Shown here piece after piece: positions 1 to 5,459 of a stretch of 6,377 nt of DNA (positions within the stretch are counted from its first letter, which is position 1; every line of letters begins with the position of its first letter). Under the pieces are notes generated by a model. The model was not told where the DNA came from. It did not search any database and was given only the letters and a program-made list of their open reading frames with translations. Source of the DNA: Oscillospiraceae bacterium (lineage in GTDB: Bacteria; Bacillota; Clostridia; Oscillospirales; Oscillospiraceae); the NCBI GenBank assembly GCA_016296635.1, contig JAEDIZ010000115.1, positions 1 to 6,377 on the forward strand, given 5' to 3'. Both the position numbers and the translations under genes were made by a program.

Positions 1-120
1 AAACTCGTTTTCGTAAACATCAAACGAAAGATTCCTGAGCACCTCAAAATCCCCCTTAGGGGTCTTGAAAGTTTTGCTCATATCCTTGCAGGAGAGCTTT
101 ACCTTCCTTGATTGTTCCAT
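1..120 (-). CDS. ABC transporter ATP-binding protein, N-terminal fragment (nitrate/sulfonate/taurine type)
   Basis: This is the start of the ATPase that would power the importer encoded just upstream; the window edge cuts it after 40 codons. The visible residues include VKLSCKDMSKTF followed by a D-F-E-V-L-R-N-L-S-F-D-V stretch and E-N-E-F. This matches the first beta-strands of SsuB/TauB-type ATPases, and the cut falls just before the expected Walker A loop. Two ATG codons are in frame, at 120 and 81. The ATG at 120 is preferred because an AAGGGAGA ribosome binding site lies 9 nt upstream and because it includes the VKLSCKDMSKTF strand typical of the family, which the shorter form would lose. 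The gene overlaps the 3' end of the preceding permease by 22 nt, suggesting coupled translation. The call rests on the N-terminal pattern and context only; no catalytic motif is inside the window. Confidence 0.88.
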   Translation of the reverse strand, partial: MEQSRKVKLSCKDMSKTFKTPKGDFEVLRNLSFDVYENEF

Positions 121-884
121 ATGAGGCATCTCCCTTCGAGTTTTCTCATCCCGGTTGCCAGCAGCAATCCTACGATTCCGATGGCCAGCATTCCGGCGAT
201 CATCTGCGTCATGTCGTTCACGCTCTGCCCTGCGATAATGATCCAGCCTACGCCCTCCGTGGCGCATACCATTTCCGCAGCAAGCATCGTCATCCACGAG
301 TTGGAAAGCGCGACTTGCGCGCCCGAGAAGATGGACGGTATCGCCGCAGGTACAACAATGTCGAAAAAGAGCTGGGAATCGGACGCGCCCAGCATTCTTG
401 CCGCCCCGATGAGCTGCTTATCCACATGGCTGGCGCCCGCGAAGGCATTGAGTGTGAAGGGCACAAAGGCCGCGATAAAGATAAGGAAATACTTATATTT
501 CTCCCCGATGCCAAACCAGAGAATGGCGAGAGGGATCCACGCCAGCGGCGCGATCGGACGCAGCAGATTGAACACCGGCATCATGACCGCGCGGACATAC
601 TTGAACCAGCCCATGGTCAGTCCAAGTATAATACCGAGAACGCCCGCTATGCCAAAGCCGATGAGCACACGGCTAAGGCTCCACAGCACATGCCCGATGA
701 CCGTGTAATAGTTGCCGACCTTGTGCGTCAGCATATAAAAGAACTCTTTAAAAACATCTATGGGTGTGGGAAACCCGATCTCGGAATTGCCGAGCATCAC
801 GCAGACCTGCCATACAAGGAGGAAAACGGCGAAAGCAAGGATGGGGTAAACGAAGCTCTTCAGTTTTTTGCTCATGGGATGCAT
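99..884 (-). CDS. ABC transporter permease, second membrane subunit (SsuC/TauC-like, BPD_transp_1)
   Basis: This is a 261-residue inner membrane subunit of a binding-protein-dependent importer. Hydrophobic segments are visible at about residues 11-31, 68-91, 111-125, 130-148, 185-205 and 226-245, consistent with six membrane helices. The cytoplasmic EAA coupling loop is clear at about 160-190 (A-A-R-M-L-G-A-S, then V-V-P-A-A-I-P-S-I-F-S-G) and is the contact point for the ATPase. Length is normal for the SsuC/TauC/NrtB family. The start chosen is the ATG at 884, which overlaps the TGA of the preceding permease by one base (TGATG) and has AAAGGAGA upstream with 7 nt between GGAG and the ATG. 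A GTG at 887 is spaced too close, and an ATG at 875 too far. It is not a simple copy of the first permease, so the channel is probably a heterodimer. The substrate cannot be read from the sequence. Confidence 0.93.
   Translation of the reverse strand: MHPMSKKLKSFVYPILAFAVFLLVWQVCVMLGNSEIGFPTPIDVFKEFFYMLTHKVGNYYTVIGHVLWSLSRVLIGFGIAGVLGIILGLTMGWFKYVRAVMMPVFNLLRPIAPLAWIPLAILWFGIGEKYKYFLIFIAAFVPFTLNAFAGASHVDKQLIGAARMLGASDSQLFFDIVVPAAIPSIFSGAQVALSNSWMTMLAAEMVCATEGVGWIIIAGQSVNDMTQMIAGMLAIGIVGLLLATGMRKLEGRCLIWNNQGR
129..136 (-). promoter_or_regulatory. Ribosome binding site of the ATPase gene
   Basis: On the minus strand this reads AAGGGAGA, with GGGAG ending 9 nt before the ATG at 120. It lies inside the coding sequence of the upstream permease. 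It decides the start: the later in-frame ATG at 81 has only a poor match (GCAAGGAT) directly next to it. Confidence 0.7.
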
Positions 885-1675
885 CACCTGTCTCCTTTCA
901 CAAGCGCTTTCTCAAGCAGATCCAACAGCGCGGAGAGTATGGTTCCGCATACGCCGATAACGATCATGCCCACAATGATAATATCCGCCCTGCACAGAAG
1001 TCGGCCGATCTGGATCATATATCCCAGACCGCTGTCGGAGCCGAGCATTTCCGCTGCCACCAGGCAGCCCCAGGAGGAGTTGAGCGAGACCTTGAGGCCG
1101 GTGAAGATATAGGGAAGGGCCGAGGGAATGGCCACCTTGAACAGAATCCGCAGCTTTGACGCGCCGAAGGTCTGTCCCACCCAGATGTGAACCTGCTTCA
1201 CCGACTTGATTCCCGTATAGGAATTGACCACGCACGGAATAAACGCCGACAGAAACACGATGGCCGCCTTTGCCACCACGCCGATGCCCAGAAGGATGAT
1301 CATAATGGGTATCCACGCGATGGGAGGGATGTTCCGGAAAAAGTCAAATACCGGCTTCAGCATGATATCCATCGGCTCCCACCATGCCATGACCACGCCA
1401 AGCGGAACCCCTATGCACGCACCGAAGCAAAAGCCCATCACCGACACACGCAGACTGGAAAAAATATGCGTGGGCAGCGTGGAGCCGTCGGGCTTTTTGG
1501 ATGTCCACTTGACGATGAGGGTCTGAAACGCCTTTACCGGCGACGGCAGGAGCGTAGCGGGCGCCAGGTGGAAAACATCGGTCGCCAGATACCATATCAG
1601 GAAAAAGGCAAACAGAGAGAGGATCGAAATAACTTTAAGCCGAAAGGCCCGCTGATTTTTATGCTGTAACGTCAT
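884..1675 (-). CDS. ABC transporter permease, first membrane subunit (SsuC/TauC-like, BPD_transp_1)
   Basis: This is a 263-residue inner membrane permease subunit that should pair with the permease encoded next. Hydrophobic stretches lie at about residues 13-31, 74-97, 117-131, 133-150, 187-210 and 231-252. The EAA-type coupling loop spans about 166-195 (V-G-Q-T-F-G-A-S-K, then V-A-I-P-S-A-L-P-Y-I-F-T-G), the usual ATPase docking motif. The F-R-N-I-P-P-I-A-W-I-P segment at 112-122 is characteristic of the nitrate/sulfonate/taurine permease family. Start: ATG at 1675, with GGGAG 8 nt upstream. It begins 75 nt after the substrate-binding protein gene, across a stem-loop, and its stop codon overlaps the next start by one base. 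The family is also used for thiamine precursors, bicarbonate and riboflavin, so substrate assignment stays open. Confidence 0.93.
   Translation of the reverse strand: MTLQHKNQRAFRLKVISILSLFAFFLIWYLATDVFHLAPATLLPSPVKAFQTLIVKWTSKKPDGSTLPTHIFSSLRVSVMGFCFGACIGVPLGVVMAWWEPMDIMLKPVFDFFRNIPPIAWIPIMIILLGIGVVAKAAIVFLSAFIPCVVNSYTGIKSVKQVHIWVGQTFGASKLRILFKVAIPSALPYIFTGLKVSLNSSWGCLVAAEMLGSDSGLGYMIQIGRLLCRADIIIVGMIVIGVCGTILSALLDLLEKALVKGDR
891..898 (-). promoter_or_regulatory. Ribosome binding site of the second permease gene
   Basis: AAAGGAGA on the minus strand lies within the last codons of the first permease gene. The spacing from GGAG is 7 nt to the ATG at 884, 4 nt to the GTG at 887 and 16 nt to the ATG at 875, so it selects the ATG at 884 and the TGATG stop-start overlap. 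Confidence 0.75.
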
Positions 1676-1700
1676 AGTTCTTTCTCCCTTTTTTCAACAA

Positions 1701-1727
1701 ATGAGGCCACGGCTTGCGCGGCCTCAT
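1701..1727 (-). other. Intercistronic stem-loop between the binding protein and permease genes
   Basis: ATGAGGCC and GGCCTCAT form a perfect 8-bp stem around an 11-nt loop, in the 75-nt gap after the binding-protein stop codon. On the minus strand it is followed by TTGTTG rather than a run of T, so it looks like a weak or partial terminator, or an mRNA-stabilising stem. Such stems commonly let the binding protein be made in excess over the membrane subunits (inference here). Confidence 0.6.
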
Positions 1728-1750
1728 CCGTCCGAGAATTCGCTCAGTTT

Positions 1751-2845
1751 TTACTTGACGTAGGCCGCAGCATAGGCGTCGAGTGCTTCCGCGAGGATGG
1801 TGGTGTCCATATTGTTCTTCACCTTTGCCAGATCCTCGGAGGAGATATTTCCGACCTGCTCATAGAAGTCGGCGATCAGCTTGAAGGAAGCGCTTGAATC
1901 CGTGCTGCGGAGCTGCTCGTAAGTAAAGTAGGGGCGCTCAAGCACCTGATGCTTTATAGAAGCAGCGTCAACGGTCACGCCGCAGAAATTGTAGTAGTCC
2001 AGCATGGCGTTCATCAGAACCTCGTCATCCTGGAACGCCTCGGCGGCGCGAATCATCTGCACGACAAAGCTGACGAGCGCGTCATGCTTGCTGGCATCCT
2101 CGAAGAAGGCGCGAGAGCAGAGCAGATTGTCATAGTAAGGAACGTTCAGGCTGTCCATGCCGCAGGCCACAACGTATTTCTGGGCGTCATACTTGTCAGC
2201 GGTGGGATAGCTGGTTTTGGCAAAGTCCGCCTCGCCGGAAACGAAAGCCTGATACGCGGCGTCGTCATTCATGTTGATGAGGTTGACATCGTCCTCAGTG
2301 AGGCCGAACTGCTGGAGATAAACGTCCACAAGGATCTGAGCCGCCGTGCCCATGGGGAGCAGGAATTCCTTATCCTTGAGGGTCTCAACGCTTCCGTACA
2401 CCTCGGGGAACTCAGCCAGCTCGCCCTTTACCTGGGCAACGTCGCTGTCCGCGCGAACCATGAAGTTCTGGCCGGCGCCGGAGTCCTCATGCGAATAGAG
2501 GTAGACCGCGTCATACACACAGCAGGAGGAAATGCCCGCCGCGCCGATGGTGAACACGTCCACAAGGCCAGAACCAAGAGCCTCGTTGATGCCGGAGCCC
2601 TGAGCAAAAACCGTCAGCTCCAGATTGAAGCCGTTCTCTACGTCCCAGCCCTGCTCATGGATGTAGTACAAAGGCAGGCTGAGCTGCTGGTTCAGCCCGG
2701 AGACACGGATGGTAACGGGTTCAGCCGCGGCCGCGCCGGGAGCGGGCTCCTGCTTTTCCTGCGCCGCAGGCGCCGGTTGGGAACCGCAGGCACACAGGGA
2801 AAGCAGCATAACGAGTGCAAGAAGAATCGCTGTCAGTTTTTTCAT
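1751..2845 (-). CDS. ABC transporter substrate-binding lipoprotein (NMT1/SsuA/TauA-like)
   Basis: This 364-residue extracytoplasmic solute-binding protein should capture the ligand for the permeases encoded downstream. It opens with a lipoprotein signal peptide: K2-K3, a hydrophobic core at 4-17, and an L-C-A-C lipobox with the acylated cysteine at residue 20. A Pro/Ala/Glu-rich linker follows at about 22-42. The mature domain starts with V-T-I-R-V-S-G and has the usual order for this family: a Y-Y-I-H-E-Q-G-W segment (60-67), an A-L-G-S-G-L-V-D-V-F-T-I-G segment (89-101), an L-K-D-K-E segment with M-G-T-A-A-Q (156-170), and F-G-L-T-E-D-D-V-N-L-I (180-190). The start at 2845 has AAAGGA 9 nt upstream. 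First gene of its operon, with its own promoter. Adjacent cysteines 108-109 and further cysteines at 228, 243 and 288 are more than usual. Taurine, other sulfonates, nitrate-like anions or thiamine precursors are all possible ligands. Confidence 0.9.
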   Translation of the reverse strand: MKKLTAILLALVMLLSLCACGSQPAPAAQEKQEPAPGAAAAEPVTIRVSGLNQQLSLPLYYIHEQGWDVENGFNLELTVFAQGSGINEALGSGLVDVFTIGAAGISSCCVYDAVYLYSHEDSGAGQNFMVRADSDVAQVKGELAEFPEVYGSVETLKDKEFLLPMGTAAQILVDVYLQQFGLTEDDVNLINMNDDAAYQAFVSGEADFAKTSYPTADKYDAQKYVVACGMDSLNVPYYDNLLCSRAFFEDASKHDALVSFVVQMIRAAEAFQDDEVLMNAMLDYYNFCGVTVDAASIKHQVLERPYFTYEQLRSTDSSASFKLIADFYEQVGNISSEDLAKVKNNMDTTILAEALDAYAAAYVK

Positions 2846-2875
2846 TTTCGTTTTTCCTTTCAGTATTTTTCTCGT

Positions 2876-2905
2876 TGCAAGGAACTTTCGTTAAGAGACC
2901 TTGCA
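2876..2905 (-). promoter_or_regulatory. Inverted repeat in the importer operon leader
   Basis: TGCAAGG and CCTTGCA form perfect 7-bp arms separated by 16 nt, with a smaller CTT/AAG pairing inside. It begins a few bases downstream of the transcription start predicted from the promoter at 2918-2946 and ends about 30 nt before the start codon. It could be an operator placed to block elongation or initiation, or an RNA hairpin in the leader. The sequence alone does not decide. Confidence 0.45.
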
Positions 2906-2917
2906 TAAGTTGATTAA

Positions 2918-2946
2918 AGACTAACACGTTTCTTAAATGCTGTCAA
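2918..2946 (-). promoter_or_regulatory. Sigma-A-type promoter of the ABC importer operon
   Basis: A perfect TTGACA -35 element (2941-2946) is followed after 17 nt by TAGTCT (2918-2923), a weak -10 hexamer. The bases just before it (TG, then one base) form an extended -10 motif that would compensate. It lies between the rok terminator and the binding-protein gene, giving a leader of roughly 65 nt, and shows that the importer is transcribed separately from the regulator. Confidence 0.65.
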
Positions 2947-2954
2947 TTATGATT

Positions 2955-2973
2955 TTTCACCATTTTATTTGAA
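2955..2973. promoter_or_regulatory. Candidate ROK operator upstream of the importer promoter
   Basis: On the plus strand TTTCACCA is followed by an AT-rich stretch and TGAA, forming a TTCA-N10-TGAA inverted repeat. It lies 8 bp upstream of the -35 element. The same TTTCACCA...TGAA arrangement, on the opposite strand, covers the -10 element of the rok promoter. That is the reason for calling it a shared operator candidate; binding is inferred. Confidence 0.4.
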
Positions 2974-2980
2974 TCTTTTT

Positions 2981-3023
2981 GTAAAAAAGAACGAAAGAGC
3001 AGGAAGCCGCTCTTTCGTTCTTT
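2981..3023 (-). terminator. Strong intrinsic terminator of the rok gene
   Basis: A perfect 15-bp inverted repeat (arms 2986-3000 and 3009-3023) with an 8-nt loop is followed on the minus strand by TTTTTT. It begins 7 nt after the stop codon of the ROK regulator. The stem is only moderately GC-rich but long and without mismatches, so termination should be efficient. It separates the regulator from the importer operon. Confidence 0.93.
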
Positions 3024-3030
3024 CGACAAA

Positions 3031-4155
3031 TTAAATACTTTTGACAAATTCCTCTACATATGCCAGCGCCGCGCCGCAGGCGCATATATCCACGTCCTTG
3101 TAGCCCAGGCAGATAAAATCCGAGGAGGGCGCATAGTGGAAGTCGCTGCGCACCATCTGCTGCAAGAAAAGCCGGTCTTCCTCCGTCATGTACGCGCCGA
3201 CGGTGCCGCCCAAAATAATATCGCAGTCGAGAAGCGCGCTCAGATTCCCGATTTCGATGGCCAGGTCCTCCAGAAACCGCTGCCACTTGACCGTTGCTTC
3301 CTTGTCCCCGTCCCGAAGTCTGGCGAAGAATTTCTCGCAGGATTCCCCCTCTTCGTCGTACAGGACGTGGCCGGAGCAATAGGTGGTGAAGCAGCCCTTC
3401 TTCCCGCAGTAGCACTTCCGTCCTCCGGGATAAAGGGTAAGATGCTCTACCAGTCCGCCGGTGTATTCCTTGCCCACATGGATTTTCCTGTTCACGATGA
3501 GCATCCCGTTGAGGTGGTAGTTTATGCCGAGGTACAGCGCGTCATTGATGCCCGGCGAAAACCACAGCTCGGCGTCGGCAGCCGCTTCACTGTCGTGGAA
3601 CAGTTGGCACGGGAACGGAACATGCTCCTGAAAATCCGCAAGGCCGGCCTCGGCGGTGCCCAGAAGAAGGCTTTTGGAAACATGCTTTCTGTCCCTTGAC
3701 AGCAAGGCCGTCAGTGCGATCCCCACGCCGAGGACCCGCTTTTGGGAGATGTTCAGCGATTTCACAAAGCTGCTGACATACTCCCCGAAGCGAATATAAT
3801 ATTCATCGCTGTGCTTGTAGTCAACGCTTATCTGCTGGCGTTTGATGATGCTGCCGTACATATCCACCGCCACAAGACGCAGACCGTGCGCCGTGATATG
3901 CGCGCCGATGGCCACCCTTGCCATGCTCACGCAGCCGTAGGCAACGCATTTTCTCCCGCCGGTGGACTGGAAAAAGCCGCAGCGTTCTATCAGGTTTTCC
4001 TCCTCCAAAAGCTTCAGATTCTGCGTGACTGTGGGCAGGCTCAGATTCAGATCATCCGAAATTGCCTGCCTGGAGGTACGCTTTTGGGTGAAAATATAGT
4101 TGTATATCTGCCGCCTGTTAAAATTGCGCATGGTTTCAGATGTTATTTTTTCCAT
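3031..4155 (-). CDS. ROK-family transcriptional regulator (winged HTH plus sugar-kinase-like sensor)
   Basis: This 374-residue protein is a likely sugar-responsive repressor. Residues 1-60 form a winged helix-turn-helix (R-Q-I-Y-N-Y-I-F, then S-R-Q-A-I-S, and a recognition helix around L-S-L-P-T-V-T-Q-N-L) with a G-G-R-K wing at 66-69. The ROK sensor domain follows, with the zinc motif C248-x-C250-G-x-x-G-C255 and its partner His238. The phosphate-binding D-x-G-x-T motif of ROK kinases is absent (A-I-G-A-H-I-T at 82-88), so it is not expected to phosphorylate sugar. The usual N-D ligand pair reads H187-D188, and the usual G-E-x-G-H reads G-L-V-E-H, so the ligand pocket is altered. Start ATG at 4155 with AAGGAG 8 nt upstream. 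Monocistronic, between tauE-like and importer operons, and probably controls itself and the importer (inference from neighbouring sites). Confidence 0.93.
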   Translation of the reverse strand: MEKITSETMRNFNRRQIYNYIFTQKRTSRQAISDDLNLSLPTVTQNLKLLEEENLIERCGFFQSTGGRKCVAYGCVSMARVAIGAHITAHGLRLVAVDMYGSIIKRQQISVDYKHSDEYYIRFGEYVSSFVKSLNISQKRVLGVGIALTALLSRDRKHVSKSLLLGTAEAGLADFQEHVPFPCQLFHDSEAAADAELWFSPGINDALYLGINYHLNGMLIVNRKIHVGKEYTGGLVEHLTLYPGGRKCYCGKKGCFTTYCSGHVLYDEEGESCEKFFARLRDGDKEATVKWQRFLEDLAIEIGNLSALLDCDIILGGTVGAYMTEEDRLFLQQMVRSDFHYAPSSDFICLGYKDVDICACGAALAYVEEFVKSI

Positions 4156-4194
4156 GCATAACTCTCCTTGATTGGTACTCTGTTCCCTTACAGT

Positions 4195-4215
4195 CTTTCA
4201 TTATACTGGTGAAAG
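4195..4215. promoter_or_regulatory. Candidate operator over the rok -10 element
   Basis: CTTTCA-N9-TGAAAG is a perfect 6-bp-arm inverted repeat covering the -10 hexamer at 4200-4205. This position fits autorepression. On the minus strand it contains TTTCACCA, the 8-mer also present upstream of the importer promoter. Confidence 0.5.
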
Positions 4216-4229
4216 CGGAGCACTGTCAA
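4200..4229 (-). promoter_or_regulatory. Proximal promoter of the rok gene
   Basis: Perfect TTGACA (4224-4229) and perfect TATAAT (4200-4205) are separated by 18 nt, about 45 nt before the start codon. This is the strongest promoter in the window by consensus match, which suits a gene held down by a repressor. Confidence 0.85.
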
Positions 4230-4421
4230 CTAAATTGGCGCAGAAAAGGCCCAAATTCAAAGAAACTTTGCCTAAATAAAATTATCGGGCGGAAAATCCC
4301 CATGGCAAGGTTTCCTTTCCCGGTCGTTCTCCCGCTGTTTTTCCGGCTTTTATGAAGGCTCGGGCAGCGCTGTCCCCTGTATGAAAATCCTCCTGGCTCC
4401 GGCGCAACTCTTTTTAAAATT
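4230..4421. other. Non-coding gap between the tauE-like and rok genes
   Basis: This holds a possible distal rok promoter (4281-4308) and a 14-bp imperfect palindrome centred on CAGCGCTG (4365-4372). No convincing gene or known riboswitch core was recognised. A 67-codon open frame on the minus strand lacks a plausible composition and is not called. Confidence 0.5.
4281..4308 (-). promoter_or_regulatory. Possible distal promoter of rok
   Basis: TTGCCA (4303-4308, 5 of 6 to consensus) and GATAAT (4281-4286, 5 of 6) are separated by 16 nt. The -10 lies in a 13-mer (4276-4288) identical to the one over the tauE-like promoter's -10 element. If used, it gives a leader of about 120 nt running through the proximal promoter. 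Confidence 0.4.
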
Positions 4422-4468
4422 CCGCACACCCGTAAAACCGGATTTACTCTGCTTTTACGGGCGTGCGG
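4410..4468 (-). terminator. Intrinsic terminator of the tauE-like gene
   Basis: Two 16-nt arms (4422-4437 and 4453-4468) pair fully, counting one G-U pair, around a 15-nt loop. On the minus strand AATTTT follows, a short T tract. It begins 14 nt after the stop codon of the tauE-like gene, so that gene should be transcribed as a single unit. Confidence 0.85.
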
Positions 4469-4481
4469 TTATTATAGGTTT

Positions 4482-5258
4482 TCACATAAATTTCACTGCA
4501 TTGTAAACGCAAATCAGCATGATAACCGACTGAAGCACAATGAACAGCTTATCCACCATGGCTCCGCTGAGTTTTTTGCTGATGGACTTGCCGATGATTC
4601 CGCCGCCGATGCCGCCCAGAATCATCAAAATCAGCTCCATGGGCGCAAACGCCGGCACAGCGCGGCTGAATATCGTCACGGCAAGATTTGCCGCCTGACT
4701 GAACAGGATTATGTACAGGGAGTTTGACACGGCCTTTTTCGTCTCCATCCCGAAGAAGAAGTGCAGTACGACAAGGTTGAACGGGCCGCCGCCGATACCG
4801 AGGAAGCTGGACAGCGTTCCGAGGGCGACGCCGATCACGACCGTGGCAGCGACGCCGTCAACGCAGTGGGTGCGAATATTCTTTTTCTTTATGGTGTAGA
4901 TGAGCGTTCCCATCGTGAGCAGGAGCAAACACAGCGCCTGGGCAACGCCTGCCGTATTCCCTATTCCGGCCTTCAAAGCGGAGAACAGTCTGTTTCCGGC
5001 GATCCCGCCGACAGCCGCGCCGAGCGCAAGCGGTGTGCCCGTGTGCGTGTCTATCGCGGCGGAGCGGTCGGCAAAGGTTTTCCCCACGTTGTACGCCGAC
5101 ATACTCAGCACCGTACAGCTTGAGAGGAATCCTACCGTCGCCAAATCCGCCACCCCCAGCATATCCAGCGTCGGCTTTATGATGACGCCGCCGCCTATCC
5201 CGCAGATGCCCCCTATGATAGATGCCAGCAAACTGACAATAAAATAGATAAGTTCCAT
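4482..5258 (-). CDS. TauE/SafE-family membrane permease (putative sulfite/sulfonate exporter)
   Basis: This 258-residue integral membrane protein belongs to the TauE/SafE family (DUF81), whose characterised or proposed roles include export of sulfite, sulfoacetate or related anions. It shows the hallmark duplicated glycine motif in its two pseudo-symmetric halves: G-G-I-C-G-I-G-G-G at 16-24 and S-S-F-L-G-I-G-G-G-P at 150-159. Hydrophobic segments occur near residues 3-27, 37-55, 76-92, 101-121, 134-165, 178-197, 205-222 and 236-252. Length is normal for the family. Start ATG at 5258 has only a weak purine-rich ribosome binding site (GAAGAGAGAG). It has its own promoter and terminator, so it is a one-gene unit beside a sulfatase maturase-like gene, which supports a sulfur-related role. 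Family members of other specificity exist, so the transported ion is inferred. Confidence 0.92.
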   Translation of the reverse strand: MELIYFIVSLLASIIGGICGIGGGVIIKPTLDMLGVADLATVGFLSSCTVLSMSAYNVGKTFADRSAAIDTHTGTPLALGAAVGGIAGNRLFSALKAGIGNTAGVAQALCLLLLTMGTLIYTIKKKNIRTHCVDGVAATVVIGVALGTLSSFLGIGGGPFNLVVLHFFFGMETKKAVSNSLYIILFSQAANLAVTIFSRAVPAFAPMELILMILGGIGGGIIGKSISKKLSGAMVDKLFIVLQSVIMLICVYNAVKFM

Positions 5259-5320
5259 TTACTCTCTCTTCCCGAACCTTTCTTCCGGCAGCTTTCGCGC
5301 ACGCGCGTACCGCTCTCCGG

Positions 5321-5336
5321 CCGATAAAATTATCGG
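5321..5336. promoter_or_regulatory. Palindromic operator candidate CCGATAATTTTATCGG
   Basis: This 16-bp site has perfect 7-bp arms (CCGATAA/TTATCGG) around a 2-bp centre. It covers the -10 element of the tauE-like promoter, the classic position for a repressor. A 13-bp part of it recurs exactly at 4276-4288. I do not recognise it as the site of a named regulator. Confidence 0.6.
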
Positions 5337-5357
5337 TCAAAGTATAAGCGTTGTCAA
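5329..5357 (-). promoter_or_regulatory. Promoter of the tauE-like gene
   Basis: Perfect TTGACA (5352-5357) and GATAAT (5329-5334, 5 of 6) with the ideal 17-nt spacing lie 71 nt before the start codon. The -10 hexamer sits within the palindrome at 5321-5336. Confidence 0.8.
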
Positions 5358-5426
5358 GAGCTTCTTTCCCGCCCGACTGCAATAATTCCTACTTATTATA
5401 ACTATCTGCGCGCCTTCAGTAAGACG

Positions 5427-5445
5427 TGCCGATAAGGCTTCGGCA
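5427..5445 (-). other. Short stem-loop after the maturase-like gene
   Basis: TGCCGA-N7-TCGGCA lies 14 nt downstream of the maturase stop codon. There is no T tract after it on the minus strand, so it is at best a weak terminator and read-through into the tauE-like gene is plausible. It also carries a CCGATAA half-site like the nearby palindrome. Confidence 0.35.
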
Positions 5446-5459
5446 AAGACAGCCTGTCA

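Noticed and set aside
885..887. GTG start for the second permease
   Set aside because: It would leave only 4 nt to the ribosome binding site. The ATG at 884 has ideal spacing and a typical one-base stop-start overlap.
108..1112. A 334-codon open frame on the plus strand
   Set aside because: It lies antisense to both permease genes, is rich in His, Arg and Glu as expected of a complementary-frame shadow, has no ribosome binding site, and has no family resemblance.
1949..2908. A 319-codon open frame on the plus strand
   Set aside because: It is antisense to the substrate-binding lipoprotein, whose signal peptide and family motifs are clear. The antisense frame has no recognisable domain or initiation signals.
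2885..3019. Repeated CTTTCGTT octamer (2885-2892 and 3012-3019)
   Set aside because: One copy is part of the rok terminator stem and the other is in the importer leader. With no symmetry or shared promoter position, chance is the simplest explanation.
4362..4377. Imperfect palindrome around CAGCGCTG as an operator or riboswitch stem
   Set aside because: It is short, has a mismatch in the flanks, is not placed on a promoter, and is not repeated. No riboswitch core was recognised around it.
4226..4429. A 67-codon open frame on the minus strand upstream of rok
   Set aside because: It runs through the tauE-like terminator region and the possible distal rok promoter, has no good ribosome binding site, and its composition is not protein-like.
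5427..5445. Stem-loop after the maturase-like gene as an intrinsic terminator
   Set aside because: The stem has only six base pairs and no T tract follows on the transcribed strand, so it is listed only as a stem-loop.
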